64,000 nucleotides of DNA from Hordeum vulgare subsp. vulgare (Eukaryota > Streptophyta > Magnoliopsida > Poales > Poaceae). This document shows positions 20,211 through 33,460 of this stretch, in pieces. Under the pieces are notes generated by a model. It did not search any database. It saw only the letters and a program-made list of their open reading frames with translations, and was not told the origin of the DNA. A program made the position numbers and the translations under genes. The stretch spans positions 142,256,744 to 142,320,743 of the forward strand of contig NC_058521.1 of the NCBI RefSeq assembly GCF_904849725.1, given 5' to 3'. Numbering within the stretch: the first letter of the stretch is position 1; each line of letters starts with the position of its first letter.

Positions 20211-23098
20211 TCTCACACCCTGATTTTACTACCACTTTCTCGGTATGCAAAAATCTGAGCTTGTTAAAACTTTTTCAAACTAATGATGTGAGTGCCATGA
20301 TTGTCATTGTATGCTTGTGTGTTTGATCATGTGATGATAAAAACCCCATTTTCAATATTGAGTTGTTTCCAAAAACCCTATTCTTATTTCTCCTTAAGTT
20401 ACAAACCCTACTTTGAGTAGCACTACATGCCCTTGATGGCAAGAAGTGTTCTTACCCAAAGTTAGAGATCTGATTTTAGCTTTATTTTTGTGCTCCAAAA
20501 CCACAAAATAATTATTTTTAGAATTGTTTTCTTAATTTATTTACAAGTCCATTTCTGAGGCCAGAAATGGTATTCCTACATGGAAAAATACTTTTGTGCC
20601 TTAGAAAAATCTGATTAAATTTGGAGATGATCAGACGGACATATATTTTCCATACATAAGATTTTTAACCCCTATTTATATTAATATTATTTGAGTAAAA
20701 CCCTGAAAAGCATATCTGTCTGTTTTGACCTTTTGAAATATTTCCAAAGGAAATATTCTCAATAAAATCCTAGAAAATTCCAGTGGTATCCCCAAGCCAT
20801 ATTTGGTGTCCACATAAAATATCACCCTGATCCAAGGTGATTAAGTGCCCCAAATAACACAAAAAACCCTTCTGTCCAGATTGGAGTTAGAGCAACTCTA
20901 CATAGCAAAGTTTGTCCTATGATGCTGAAACTTTGCAGGGGTACCTAATACCTCAAATGAGGGTTCCACACCAAAAATGGGATTTGTGGGACTATATTTA
21001 CTCACACTCTCTTTGGAAGGGATGGATCTGGTAAAATGGTGGTGTTTTCAAGTTTACAAAGCTAAACTTGTCCGATGGAGCTCAAACTTGGTGAAACCCC
21101 ATGTTTTAGCACCAAACCCAAACCTGTTAAGTTAGAGCATCAGTGGTGGGGTGCAGCCCGCTCAAACCACTGTCGAGCACCATCTGACATGGGGGAAAAG
21201 CCCTCTTAGCCAGAGCTAAACCGAACCCCTTTGCTCCAAACTAATAGATTAGGTGGCCAGTATCAATGCCTAACCCCACTCAACTGGATCCTCACTGGTT
21301 CAAAGTGGAAATGCCACAAACCCCAATCAAAGCTTCAGTTCAAGGCTGACAGCACCGGTATTTCTTGTCTCCCTTGACTAGCTGAAGCTCCCATGAGACC
21401 CAAACGGCTAGCCACAATTCCAGCCAGTGCCAGGACATGCTAGAGACGTCCAAAGTTCCTCAGAGCGTGCCAACATGCCATGGCATGCCAAAACTGCGCT
21501 CTGGGCACGCTGAAGGAAACCACCGAGGTGGGGGCGATGCTCTCGGCCAGTTTCAGCCTCACCCGAGGTGTCCAACCTCTTCCCCGACAACCCCTCTGCG
21601 TTGAGAAACCCTCAGGGCCCCTCCTCTCCCGCGCTAGAGCTCATGCGACGCGTGCCCACGCGCACCAGAACTGGCCAAGGTTGTGCGGCCATGGATGCTC
21701 GACTCCTCTCTCTCCCTCTATTGCAGATGGTTCTAGTAGTCCAAAACCACGTCCTAAGACCGTGGTTCCGACCCCAGCTCCTCCCTACACTCCCATGCGT
21801 GCAACGGTGATTCACTGGCGCTCCCGAATTGGCTCACCGTCGCGGGCCTATTTATAGCCCTCCCCCTCGCTCCTACACCCCTCAGATAGCTTCACCACGA
21901 CCACTAGCACCTCCCTAGCCACCCCAGCAAGTCAGCAGAACCCCGGTGCTCGAGATCGATCGAGGCCCCTCCGCCTCGGAGCTCCGGTTGATCTCCTGCT
22001 ACACGACGACTCCTGTGTCCCTCGACCCCCCCCCCAAACTGATCCCCTCGACCCTAGGAAGTTGTCCCCCAAATTCCCCGAGCATTTCCGTGCCCCTAGC
22101 TACCTCCTCGACCACCTCCCGAAACTCCTCCGCCGCGGCATCCTCGTCGTTGGCGAACCCTTGCACTCATGTCGCTGTTCCGACCACCAGCAGGTAGGCA
22201 GCGTCATGTTGAACCCATTTCTGTCCTCATTGGGGCTTGAGGACGTCGGCAGCCTCGCCGGCGTGCTCCTGCTCCTCTCTGGCCAGAGATAGGAGACAAC
22301 CCCGACATGTGTGCCCCACCTGTCGGTGGCCTAGCCTCCTCCCCCGCGCTGCCCGCTGCCGCTGACCGCAGGGCCCCGCACGTCAGGTTCAAACCTGACG
22401 GCGCGCGCGCCTGGGAGGCTGTCGGCTAGCCTTGGGCCCGCCCAGTTCTAGGCCGAGCCAGGCGAGGGACTTAGCCCGTTTTGATTTTATTTTTAAATTC
22501 TGATTTCAAAGATTTTTATAAAAATAATTAACCAGTGTAAAAATATAATTTTTCCACTTTTATTCTTCTAAAAATGTGTAGTATTTAATGAGACCAATGG
22601 ATGAATTTTTAGACAACTATTCTGTTTTACAATAATAAAAAGGACTAAATTGGAATAGTTTTGCTTCTCTTTGGTTGATTTTAAAAATGTTCCTTCATTA
22701 GAAACATGGGCAAATATTTTTCAAAATAACAACTTAGATTTATCAGTAATATAGAACATTTTCATAATAACTTTGTGATATGTTTTTGAGCGAGCTATTT
22801 CTTATTTATTATTTTTACGATGATAGAAAATCTGTGTGACGAGGGAATCGGAACGGAAGACCTCGAAGACCCCGGATACCTAGCAGACCAAGGCAAGCAA
22901 CCCTTTGACCATGACTGAGCATATGTTATATTGCATGTTAAGATAGCAAGTATTTTCGTTGCATATGATCATAAGTGTCGGTAAATCATTTGATATGATG
23001 TTACCGATGGCTCCTCCGGAGCACATGCATTGAGCTTGATTCTACCCTTTTGAGGATCACGCTATTATCATGTTGACAAGTAATGCTAGAGTAAATAG
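20211..23098 (+). repeat. Chromovirus 3' LTR, first part
   Basis: The LTR starts TCTCACACCCTGATTTT; the expected TGTCACACCC start is mutated at the second base. About 1.2 kb of AT-rich U3 leads to a GC-rich zone with a TATA box at 21848-21858. After that come U5-like sequence (21860-22450), an AT-rich stretch and the Angela insertion point, where AATAG (23094-23098) is the left TSD. Open frames in the GC-rich part (21480-21857, 21946-22197) have no domain similarity and are read as chance. Confidence 0.75.
21848..21858 (+). promoter_or_regulatory. TATA box of chromovirus LTR
   Basis: CTATTTATAGC lies directly upstream of a C/T-rich stretch (CCCTCCCCCTCGCTCC), the usual plant core promoter layout. 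It is inside the LTR, so it would drive the next round of element transcription. Confidence 0.55.
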
Positions 23099-24919
23099 TG
23101 TTGGAGAACGTCGCATGGGAAACAAAAATTTTCCTACGCGCACGAAGACCTATCATGGTGATGTCCATCTACGAGAGGGGATGAGTGATCTACGTACCCT
23201 TGTAGATCGTACAGCAGAAGCGTTAGTGAACGCGTTGATGTAGTGGAACGTCCTCACGTCCCTCGATCCGCCCCGCGAACAATCCCGCGATCAGTCCCAC
23301 GATCTAGTACCGAACGGAGGGCACCTCCGCGTTCAGCACACGTACAGCTCGACGATGATCTCGGCCTTCTTGATCCAGCAAGAGAGACGGAGAGGTAGAA
23401 GAGTTCTCCGGCAGCATGACGGCGCTCCGGAGGTTGGTGATGACCTTGTCTCAGCAGGGCTCCGCCCGAGCTCCGCAGAAACGCGATCTAGAGGAAAAAC
23501 CGTGGAGGTATGTGGTCGGGCTGCCATGGAAAAGTCGTCTCAAATCAGCCCCAATACCTCCGTATATATAGGTGGGAGGGAGGGGACCTTGCCTTGGGGC
23601 TCAAGGATCCCCAAGGGGGTCGGCCGAGTCCAAGGGGGGAAGGCTCCCCCCCCCCCATACCGAGTTGGACTTGGTTTGGTGGGTGGGAGTCCTTCCCTTC
23701 CATCCCACCTCCCTTTTTTTTCTCTTTGATTTTTCTTCGTATGGCGCATAGGGCCCTTTTGGGCTGTCCCACCAGCCCACTAAGGGCTGGTGCGCCACCC
23801 TTATGGCCTATGGGCTTCCCCGGGGTGGGTTCCCCCCCCCCCGGTGAACTCCCGGAACCCATTCGTCATTCCCGGTACATTCCCGGTATCTCCGAAAACC
23901 TTCCGGTAATCAAATGAGGTCATCCTATATATCAATATTTGTTTCCCGACTATTCCGGAAACCCTCGTGACGTCCGTGATCTCATCCGGGACTCCGAACA
24001 ACATTCGGTAACCAACCATATAACTCAAATACGCATAAAACAACGTCGAACCTTAAGTATGCAGACCCTGCGGGTTCGAGAACTATGTAGACATGACCCG
24101 AGAGACTCCTCGGTCAATATCCAATAGCGGGACCTGGATGCCCATATTGGATCCTACATATTCTACGAAGATCTTATCGTTTGAACCTCAGTGCCACGGA
24201 TTCATATAATCCCGTATGTCATTCCCTTTATCCTTCGGTATGTTACTTGCCCGAGATTCGATCGTCAGTATCCGCATACCTATTTCAATCTCGTTCACTG
24301 GCAAGTCTCTTTACTCGTTCCGTAATACAAGATCCCGCAACTTACACTAAGTTACATTGCTTGCAAGGCTTGTGTGTGATGTTGTATTACCGAGTGGGCC
24401 CCAAGATACCTCTCCGTCACACGGAGGTGACAAATCCCAGTCTTGATCCATACTAACTCAACTAACACCTTCGGAGATACCTGTAGAGCATCTTTATAGT
24501 CACCCAGTTACGTTGCGACATTTGATACACACAAAACATTCCTCCGGTGTCAGTGAGTTATATGATCTCATGGTCATAGGAATAAATACTTGACACGCAG
24601 AAAAACAGTAGCAACAAAATGACACGATCAACATGCTACGTCTATTAGTTTGGGTCTAGTCCATCACGTGATTCTCCTAATGACGTGATCCAGTTATCAA
24701 GCAACAACACCTTGTTCATAATCAGAAGACACTGACTATCTTTGATCAACTGGCTAGCCAACTAGAGGCTTGCTAGGGACGGTGTTTTGTCTATGTATCC
24801 ACACATGTAAATGAGTCTTCATTCAATACAATTATAGCATGGATAATAAACGATTATCTTGATACAGGAATTATAATAATAACTTTATTTATTATTGCCT
24901 CTAGGGCATAATTCCAACA
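23099..24919 (-). repeat. 3' LTR of Angela-like element
   Basis: Matches 30197-32018. Purine-rich CAAGTGGGAGAC (coding sense, 24920-24931) is the polypurine tract directly inside it. C-rich runs (near 23646 and 23833) vary in length between the two LTRs. Several open frames in its GC-rich part, such as 23355-23917, occur in both LTRs and have no domain; they are not genes. Confidence 0.93.
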
Positions 24920-24971
24920 GTCTCCCACTTGCACTAGAGTCAATAATCTAGCCCTCACATCATCATGTGAA

Positions 24972-27116
24972 TTACATTGTAATAAATCTAACACCCATAC
25001 AGTTCTGGTGTTGATCATGCTTTGGCCGTGGAAGAGGTTTAGTCAGCGGGTCTGCTACATTCAGATCCGTGTGCACTTTGCATATATTTATGTCCTCTCC
25101 CTCGACGTAGTCACGGATGAGGTTGAAGCATCGTTTGATGTGTCTGGTCTTCTTGTGAAACCGTGGTTCCTTTGCTAAGGCAATGGCACCCGTGTTATCA
25201 CACAACAAGGTTATTGGATTCAGTGCGCTTGGCACCACTCCAAGATCCGTCATGAACTACTTCATCCAGACACCCTCCTTAGCCGCCTCCGAGGCAGCCA
25301 TGTACTCCACTTCACATGTAGAATCTGCTACGACGCTTTGCTTGGAACTGCACCAGCTTTCCGCATCCCCATTAAGAATAAATACGTATCCGGTTTGCGA
25401 CTTAGAGTCGTCCGGATCTGTGTCAAAGCTTGCATCGACGTAACCTTTTACGGCGAGCTCTTCGTCACCTCCATACACGAGAAACATCTCCTTAGTCCTT
25501 TTCAGGTACTTCAGGATATTCTTGACCGCTGTCCAGTGATCCACTCCTGGATTACTCTAGAACCTACCTGCCATACTTATGGCCAGGCTAACATCCGGTC
25601 TAGTGCACAGCATCGCATACATGATAGAACCTATGGCTGAAGCATAGGGGACGGAGCGCATATGCTCTCTATCTTCATCAGTTGCTGGGCACTGAGTCTT
25701 ACTCAATCTCGTACCTTGTAGAACTGGCAAGAACCCTTTCTTGGACTGTTCCATTTTGAACCTCTTCAAAACTTTATCAAGGTATGTGCTTTGTGAAAGT
25801 CCTATCAGGCGTTTTGATCTATCCCTATAGATCTTAATGCCTAGAATGTAAGCAGCTTCTCCTAGGTCCTTCATAGAGAAACTTTTATTCAAGTAACCTT
25901 TTATGCTCTCCAAAAACTCTACGTTGTTTCCAATCAGCAATATGTCATCCACATATAATATTAGAAAGGCCACAGAGCTCCCACTCACTTTCTTGTAAAT
26001 ACAAGATTCTCCAACCACTTGTATAAACCCAAATGCTTTGATCACCTCATCAAAGCGTTTGTTCCAACTCCGAGATGCTTGCACCAGTCCATAAATGGAT
26101 CGCTGGAGCTTGCACACCTTGTCAGCATTTTTAGGATCGACAAAACCTTCGGGTTGCATCATATACAACTCTTCCTTAAGGAAACCGTTAAGGAACGCCG
26201 TTTTGACATCCATCTGCCAGATTTCATAATCGAAGAATGCAGCTATTGCTAACATGATTCTGACGGACTTAAGCATCGCTACGGGTGAGAAAGTCTCATC
26301 GTAGTCAACTCCTTGAACTTGTGAAAAACCCTTTGCCACAAGTCGAGCTTTATAAACGGTCACATTGCCGTCAGCGTCCGTCTTCCTCTTAAAGATCCAT
26401 TTGTTCTGAATGGCCTTGCGGCCCTCAGGTAGTACCTCCAAAGTCCACACTTTGTTCTCATACATGGATCCTATCTCGGATTTCATGGCCTCTAGCCATT
26501 TGTTGGAATCTGGGCCCACCATTGCTTCTTCATAATTTGCAGGTTCATTGTTGTCTAACAACATGATTGATAAGACGGGATTACCGTACCACTCCGGAGC
26601 AGCACGTGGTCTCGTCGACCTGCGTGGTTCGACAGAAACTTGAACTGGAGTTTCATGATCATCATCATTAACTTCCTCCTCAACCGGCGTCGCAATGACA
26701 GAGGTTTCCCCTTGCCCTGCGCCACCATCCAGAGGGATGAGAGGTTTGACAACCTCGTCAAGTTCTATCTTCCTCCCACTCAATTCTCTCGAGAGAAACT
26801 CCTTCTTGAGAAAAGCTCCATTTTTAGCAACAAACACTTTGCCCTCGGATTTGAGATAGAAGGTGTACCCAACTGTCTCTTTTGGGTAACCTATGAAGAC
26901 GCACTTTTCCGCTTTGGGTTCCAGCTTTTCAGGCTGAAGCTTTTTGACATAAGCATCACGTCCCCAAACTTTAAGAAACGACAACTTTGGCCTTTTGCCA
27001 TACCACAGTTCGTATGGTGTCGTCTCAACGGATTTTGATGGTGCCCTATTTAAAGTGAATGCAGCTGTTTCTAATGCATAACCCCAAAACGATAACGGCA
27101 AATCAGTAAGAGACAC
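24972..27116 (-). pseudogene. Angela-like pol: integrase tail, reverse transcriptase, RNase H
   Basis: One frame from 27116 to 24972 begins at the integrase C-terminal part (PLSFWGYALETAAFTLNRAP, WYGKRPKLSFLKVWG). The Copia RT follows: WLEAMKSEIGSMYENKVWTL, KARLVAKGFSQ, QMDVKTAFLNG and the catalytic LYVDDILLIG. RNase H follows with DASFDTDPDDSKSQTGYVF, SSKQSVVADST and LCDNTGAIALAKEP. Stops at 25554-25556 and 25254-25256 stand where close relatives have sense codons (RYQSNPG has Gln at the first). The frame joins 28372-27071 by a shift near 27118. The catalytic residues are intact. Confidence 0.9.
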
Positions 27117-28942
27117 ACCATCTCTAATAGAGTACGATTACGACGTTCGGACACACCATTACGCCGTGGTGTTCCAGGCGGTGTTAACTGTGAAACAATT
27201 CCACATTGTCTTAAGTGAGTACCAAACTCGAAACTCATATATTCACCCCCACGATCAGACCGTAGGAACTTGATCTTCTTGTTACGATGATTTTCCACTT
27301 CACTCTGAAATTGCTTGAACTTTTCAAATGTTTCAGACTTGTGCTTCATCAAGTAGACATAACCATATCTACTTAAATCGTCAGTGAAGGTGAGAAAATA
27401 ACGATATCCGCCGCGTGCCTCCACGCTCATCGGACCACACACATCGGTATGTATGATTTCCAACAAGTCACTTGCACGCTCCATTGTTCCGGAGAAGGGA
27501 GTCTTGGTCATCTTGCCCATGAGGCATGGTTCGCACGTGTCAAGTGAATCAAAGTCAAGTGACTCCAAAAGTCCATCAGCATGGAGTTTCTTCATGCGCT
27601 TTACACCAATATGACCTAAACGGCAGTGCCACAAAAATATGGCGCTATCATTGTTAACTCTAACTCTTTTGGTCTCAATGTTATGTATATGCGTATCGCT
27701 ATCAAGATTCAATATGAACAATCCTCTCACATTCGGTGCATGACCATAAAAGATGTTACTCATAGAAATAGAACAACCATTATTCTCTGACTTAAAAGAG
27801 TAACCGTCTCGCAATAAACAAGATCCAGATATAATGTTCATGCTCAACGCAGGCACTAAATAACAATGATTTAAGTTCATCACTAATCCTGACGGTAACT
27901 GAAGTGACACTATGCCGACGGCGATTGCATCAACCTTGGAACCATTTCCTACGCGCATCGTCACTTCATCTTTTGCCAGCCTTCGTCTATTCCGCAGTTC
28001 CTGTTTCGAGTTGCAAATATGAGCAACAGAACCGGTATCGAATACCCAGGCACTACTACGAGAGCCGGTTAAGTACACATCAATAACATGTATATCAAAT
28101 ATACCTGATTTTTCTTTGGTCGCCTTCTTATCTGCCAGATACTTGGGGCAATTGCGCTTCCAGTGACCCATACCCTTGCAATAGTAACACTCCGTTTCAG
28201 GCTTAGGTCCAGCTTTGGGTTTCTTCGTCGGATTGGCAACAGGCTTGCCGCTCTTCTTTGAATTTCCCTTCTTGCCTTTGCCGTTTCTCTTGAAACTAGT
28301 GGTCTTATTCACCATCAACACTTGATGCTCTTTACGGAGTTCAGACTCTGCGACTTTCAGCATCGCAAACAACTAGCCGGGAGACTTGTTCATCCCTTGC
28401 ATGTTGTAGTTCAACACAAAGCCTTTATAGCTTGGCGGCGGTGATTGAAGGATTCTGTCAGTGATAGCTTCTTGCGGGAGTTCAATCCCCAGCTCAGCTA
28501 GACGGTTTGGGTACCCAGACATTTTGAGCACATGTTCACTGACAGATGAGTTTTCCTCCATCTTGCAAGCATAGAATTTATCGGAGGTCTCATACCTCTC
28601 GATCCGGGCGTTCTTCTGAAAGATAAACTTCAACTCCTGGAACATCTCAAATGCTCCATGACGCTCAAAGCGACGTTGAAGTCCCGGTTCTAAGCCATAC
28701 AAGACTGCACATTGAACTATTGAGTAGTCCTCCTTACGTGCTAACCAAGCGTTCTTAACATCCTGATCAGCCGTAGCGGGTGGTTCATCTCGTAACGCAG
28801 CATTAAGGACATAATCCTTCTTCCCAGCTTGTAAGATTAGCTTAAGATTACGAGCCCAGTCTACAAAGTTGCTTCCATCATCTTTGAACTTAGCTTTCTC
28901 TAGGAACGTATTAAAATTCAGGATGACTGTCACGTGAGCCAT
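27071..28942 (-). pseudogene. Angela-like gag, protease and integrase core
   Basis: The gag starts MAHVTVILNFNTFLEKAKF at 28942 and reaches GMNKSPG, then a single TAG (28370-28372) interrupts the frame before LFAMLKVAESELRKEHQ. Next come a zinc knuckle CYYCKGMGHWKRNC and protease WVFDTGSVAHIC. The integrase follows, with its zinc module (LWHCRLGHIG ... CEPCLMGK) and core (HTDVCGPM, RSDRGGEY, NGVSERRNRTLLEM). Frame is lost just after the Glu-bearing helix, near 27118. Except for the stop and the frameshift the sequence is well kept. Confidence 0.9.
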
Positions 28943-30196
28943 GATCTACAACACAAATATATTCAAAGTGGGCTTAGACTATGTTCAAGATAATTAGAGT
29001 TTAACTTAATCAAATTATTCGCTAAACTCCCACTCAAAAAGTACATCTCTCTAGTCATTTGAGTGGTTCATGATCCACTTACACTAGCTCAAGTCCGATC
29101 ATCACGTGAGTTGAGTATAGTTTCAGTGGTAAGCATCCCTATGCTAATCATATCATCTATATGATTCATGATCGACCTTTCGGTCTCATGTGTTCCGAGG
29201 CCATGTCTGCACATGCTAGGCTCGTCAAGCTTAACCCGAGTGTTCCGCGTGCGCAACTGTTTTGCACCCGTTGTATGTGAACGTTGAGTCTATCACACCC
29301 GATCATCACGTGGTGTCTCGAAACGACGAACTGTAGCAACGGTGCACAGTCGGGGAGAACACAATTTCGTCTTGAAATTTTAGTGAGAGATCACCTCATA
29401 ATGCTACCGTCGTTCTAAGCAAAATAAGGTGCATAAAAGGATTAACATCACATGCAATTCATAAGTGACATGATATGGCCATCATCACGTGCTTCTTGAT
29501 CTTCATCACCAAAGCACCGGCACGACCTTCTTGTCACCGGCGCCATGCCATGATCTCCATCAACGTGTTGCCATCGGGGTTGTCGTGCTACTCATGCTAT
29601 TACTACTAAAGCTACATCCTAGCAAAATAGTAAACGCATCTGCAAGCACAAACGTTAGTATAAAGACAACCCTATGGCTCCTGCCGGTTGCCGTACCATC
29701 GACGTGCAAGTCGATATTTCTATTACAACATGATCATCTCATACATCCAATATATCACATCACATCGTTGGCCATATCACATCACAAGCATACCCTGCAA
29801 AAACAAGTTAGACGTCCTCTAATTTTGTTGTTGCATGTTTTACGTGGTGACCAAGGATATCTAGTAGGATCGCATCTTACTTACGCAAACACCACAACGG
29901 AGATATATGAGTTGCTATTTAACCTCATCCAAGGACCTCCTCGGTCAAATCCGATTCAACTAAAGTTGGAGAAACCGACACTTGCCAGTCATCTTTGAGC
30001 AACGGAGTTACTCGTAACGATGAAACCAGTCTCTCGTAAGCGTACGAGTAATGTAGGTCCAAGCCGCTTCAATCCAACAATACCGCGGAATCAAGAAAAG
30101 ACTAAGGAGGGCAGCAAAACGCACATCACCACCCACAAAAACTTTTGTGTTCTACTCGAGAAGACATCTACGCATGAACCTAGCTCATGATGCCAC
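28943..30196 (-). other. Angela-like untranslated leader and PBS
   Basis: About 1.25 kb between the LTR and gag without a domain-bearing ORF. Next to the LTR the coding strand reads GTGGCATCATGAGC (30182-30196), a diverged version of the TGGTATCAGAGC site used by Copia elements to bind initiator tRNA-Met. Several CACGTG hexamers occur (near 28933, 29104, 29309 and 29487). Confidence 0.75.
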
Positions 30197-32018
30197 TGTT
30201 GGAGAACGTCGCATGGGAAACAAAAATTTTGCTACGTGCACGAAGACCTATCATGGTGATGTCCATCTACGAGAGGGGATGAGTGATCTACGTACCCTTG
30301 TAGATCGTACAGCAGAAGCGTTAGTGAACGCGGTTGATGTAGTGGAACGTCCTCACGTCCCTCGATCCGCCCCGCGAACAATCCCGCGATCAGTCCCATG
30401 ATCTAGTACCGAACGGACGGCACCTCCGCGTTCAGCACATGTACAGCTCGACGATGATCTCGGCCTTCTTGATCCAGCAAGAGAGACGGAGAGGTAGAAG
30501 AGTTCTCCGGCAGCGTGACGGCGCTCCGGAGGTTGGTGATGACCTTGTCTCAGCAGGGCTCCGCCCGAGCTCCGCAGAAACGCGATCTAGAGGAAAAACC
30601 GTGGAGGTATGTGGTCGGGCTGCCGTGGAAAAGTCGTCTCAAATCAGCCCCAATACCTCCGTATATATAGGTGGGAGGGAGGGGACCTTGCCTTGGGGCT
30701 CAAGGATCCCCAAGGGGGTCGGCCGAGTCCAAGGGGGGAAGGCTCCCCCCCCCAAACCGAGTTGGACTTGGTTTGGTGGGTGGGAGTCCTTCCCTTCCTT
30801 CCCACCTCCCTTTTTTTTCTTTCTCTTTGATTTTTCTTTGTATGGCGCATAGGGCCCTTTTGGGCTGTCCCACCAGCCCACTAAGGGCTGGTGCGCCACC
30901 CTTATGGCCTATGGGCTTCCCCGGGGTGGGTTCCCCCCCCCCGGTGAACTCCCGGAACCCATTCGTCATTCCCAGTACATTCCCGGGAACTCCGAAAACC
31001 TTCCAGTAATCAAATGAGGTCATCCTATATATAAATCTTCGTTTCCGGACTATTCTGGAAACCCTCGTGATGTCCGTGATCTCATCCGGGACTCCGAACA
31101 ACATTCGGTAACCAACCATATAACTCAAATACGCATAAAACAACGTCGATCCTTAAGTGTGCAGACCCTGCGGGTTCGAGAACTATGTAGACATGACCCG
31201 AGAGACTCCTCGGTCAATATCCAATAGCGGGACCTGGATGCCCATATTGGATCCTACATATTCTACGAAGATCTTATCGTTTGAACCTCAGTGCCAAGGA
31301 TTCATATAATCCCGTATGTCATTCCCTTTATCCTTCGGTATGTTACTTGCCCGAGATTCGATCGTCAGTATCCGCATACCTATTTCAATCTCGTTCACCG
31401 GCAAGTCTCTTTACTCGTTCCGTAATACAAGATCCCGCAACTTACACTAAGTTACATTGCTTGCAAGGCTTGTGTGTGATGTTGTATTACCGAGTGGGCC
31501 CCGAGATACCTCTCCGTCACACGGAGTGACAAATCCCAGTCTTGATCCATACTAACTCAACTAACACCTTCGGGGATACCTGTAGAGCATCTTTATAGTC
31601 ACCCAGTTACGTTGCCATGTTTGATACACACAAAGCATTCCTCCGGTGTCAGTGAGTTATATGATCTCATGGTCATAGGAATAGATAGTTGACATGCAGA
31701 AAAACAGTAGCAACAAAATGACACGATCAACATGCTACGTCTATTAGTTTGGGTCTAGTCCATCACGTGATTCTCCTAATGACGTGATCCAGTTATCAAG
31801 CAACAACACCTTGTTCATAATCAGAAGACACTGACTATCTTTGATCAACTGGCTAGCCAACTAGAGGCTTGCTAGGGACGGTGTTTTGTCTATGTATCCA
31901 CACATGTAAATGAGTCTTCATTCAATACAATTATAGCATGGATAATAAATGATTATCTTGATACAGGAATTATAAAAATAACTATATTTATTATTGCCTC
32001 TAGGGCATAATTCCAACA
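30197..32018 (-). repeat. 5' LTR of Angela-like element
   Basis: Starts TGTTGGAGAACGTCGC and ends ATAATTCCAACA on the plus strand, followed by the TSD AATAG (32019-32023). Nearly identical to 23099-24919. Confidence 0.93.
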
Positions 32019-32023
32019 AATAG

Positions 32024-33301
32024 CATGAGCATGTTGTTGGTATAAATCCAAGAGTTTAAGAAAACCCCATCGGGTGCCACTAATGCCCGAGGGTGATGAT
32101 GAGTTAGGTGGACACTTTTGGTGAAGTGGTGCACCCGGTATTTTGAGTGAGTGTGGTTTCAAAAATGGGATTACATTTATGATGTGTCGACCGTCCCAAC
32201 CTTACCAGTACGACCACGTTACCCCTTATGGGACTGGGCCATGTTGATTACTTTGGTCGGTGCTAGAAAAGAGCCACATTACTAGTGGCGGGAGTGATGT
32301 GTGGTCACTCTCGTGATGGGGTCGTGCCAGGTAGGACGACTATGCCATTTTTATGAGTTCCAGGCACACCGTTGGTCCCCGCATGGTTGATACTGTCGAG
32401 AGTTGGTGATCGTAAGACATACAACTTGTGGGCTGGGTACCAATCGAGTGGACCTCTTTGTCTAGTATCATCAGGGGAAAGGTATTGATCGAGTACTTAC
32501 CTCGGGTATGTTATATACCACGAGTCATGGATGACACGGAAGTTTCCCGGATCTCGTGGGTCCAGCGTACTACCTCTGCAGAGTGTAAAACTATTCGAAT
32601 AGTCGTGTCCACGGTCAAGGACAGTTGGGTAATCCTGCTTAAACTACGTCCAGTCGTTTCCGCATAAACCAAGCGTGTGTGAGTGGTGATAAAAAGGTGT
32701 TATTATGGAAGTAATGATATGACCAAGTCTGGTGACTTGGCATATATGGTGAACCTGGATGGTTCAGCCCTCGACAGATATATTGATATCTGTAACCTGT
32801 TCTTCAAAAGTAATTCTTTAACTTGATGCATATTCATGATCATTCCACCAAGATGAGTTACACCAAAGATGCATGATATTGTTATCCTTCACTTTCATTG
32901 TTCATATCATGGGCTGTTTGCGAGTACATTCAAAAGTACTAATTGGCTTGCCACTGGTTATATTATTGACCAGACATGGAAGGACCAGAGTTTGGACATG
33001 AGTACATCTTCGGAGATGCCCCTGCGAACTAGGACGCTTCCGAGTCAGAATGTCTGTCGGTGTACGCTTGATGGCATGCGTACCCGCTTAGCCCCTATGA
33101 TTTTCGCTATTAGATGTACCAGTATGATTTGGCCTTAGGCCCAACCTTGTGAACTTGACAATTTAGTCATGTGATGTAATAATTCGGTACTCGGATGTAA
33201 GACTCTTATTATTCAGTATCTGTCTGTTCGGTGAGCATTGATCTCTAGGATCACTGAGCACGATCATCGGCGATCTCGACTTGTAAGTCGGGGTCCCCAC
33301 A
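32024..33301 (+). repeat. Chromovirus 3' LTR, second part
   Basis: This continues the chromovirus LTR after the Angela insertion, from CATGAGCATG to GGGGTCCCCACA. No coding similarity is seen; it is U5-like sequence with several short open frames. The boundary at 33301 is set where an Angela LTR-like sequence begins within a few bases and where CA could end the LTR. Confidence 0.6.
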
Positions 33302-33460
33302 AATTGGTTCGTGAAGACGTTACACTACATCAACCGTGTTTCTTAACGCTTCCCGCTTAGCGATCTACAAGGGTATATAGATACGATCTCTCTCTCGTAG
33401 ATGATCATCACCATGATAGGTCTTCATGTGCATAGGAATTTTTTTGTTTCCCATGCAACT
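33302..33460 (+). repeat. Tail of an Angela-type LTR (fragment)
   Basis: Elements such as GATCTACAAGGGTATATAGA, ATCACCATGATAGGTCTTCA and TTTTTGTTTCCCATGC match the terminal part of the Angela LTR at 23099-23250, in opposite orientation. The match breaks off about 12 bases before the LTR end. This is probably the older Angela copy into which the chromovirus inserted. Confidence 0.75.

Larger units (their letters stand above)
23099..32018 (-). mobile_element. Angela-like Copia retrotransposon, complete, 8.9 kb
   Basis: Near-equal LTRs (23099-24919, 1821 bp; 30197-32018, 1822 bp), TG...CA ends and a perfect TSD AATAG (23094-23098 and 32019-32023) define a complete element inserted in the chromovirus LTR. 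In coding sense the LTR starts TGTTGGAATTATGCCC, the Angela/WIS/BARE signature. The single gag-pol frame contains three stops and one frameshift. LTRs differ at a few dozen positions by eye, so this is a moderately old insertion. Confidence 0.93.
15319..33301 (+). mobile_element. Tekay-type chromovirus (Gypsy), 5'-truncated, split by an Angela-like element
   Basis: A leader (15319-15639), gag, protease, RT, RNase H, integrase and chromodomain (15640-20167) lie in canonical chromovirus order, followed by a polypurine tract and a long 3' LTR (20211-33301, interrupted at 23098/32019). The 5' LTR is missing, replaced by the Sabrina LTR relic. Many stops and several frameshifts show it is old. Net LTR length after removing the insertion would be about 4.2 kb; the outer LTR end at GGGGTCCCCACA (33301) is inferred, because there is no second LTR to compare. 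Confidence 0.8.

Noticed and set aside
21480..22197. Host-like gene in GC-rich DNA
   Set aside because: Lies inside the chromovirus LTR around its TATA box; frames are Pro/Ser/Arg-rich without domain.
23355..23917. Two overlapping ORFs of 124-135 codons
   Set aside because: Found in both Angela LTRs, rich in Gly/Pro with C-runs; LTR sequence, not genes.
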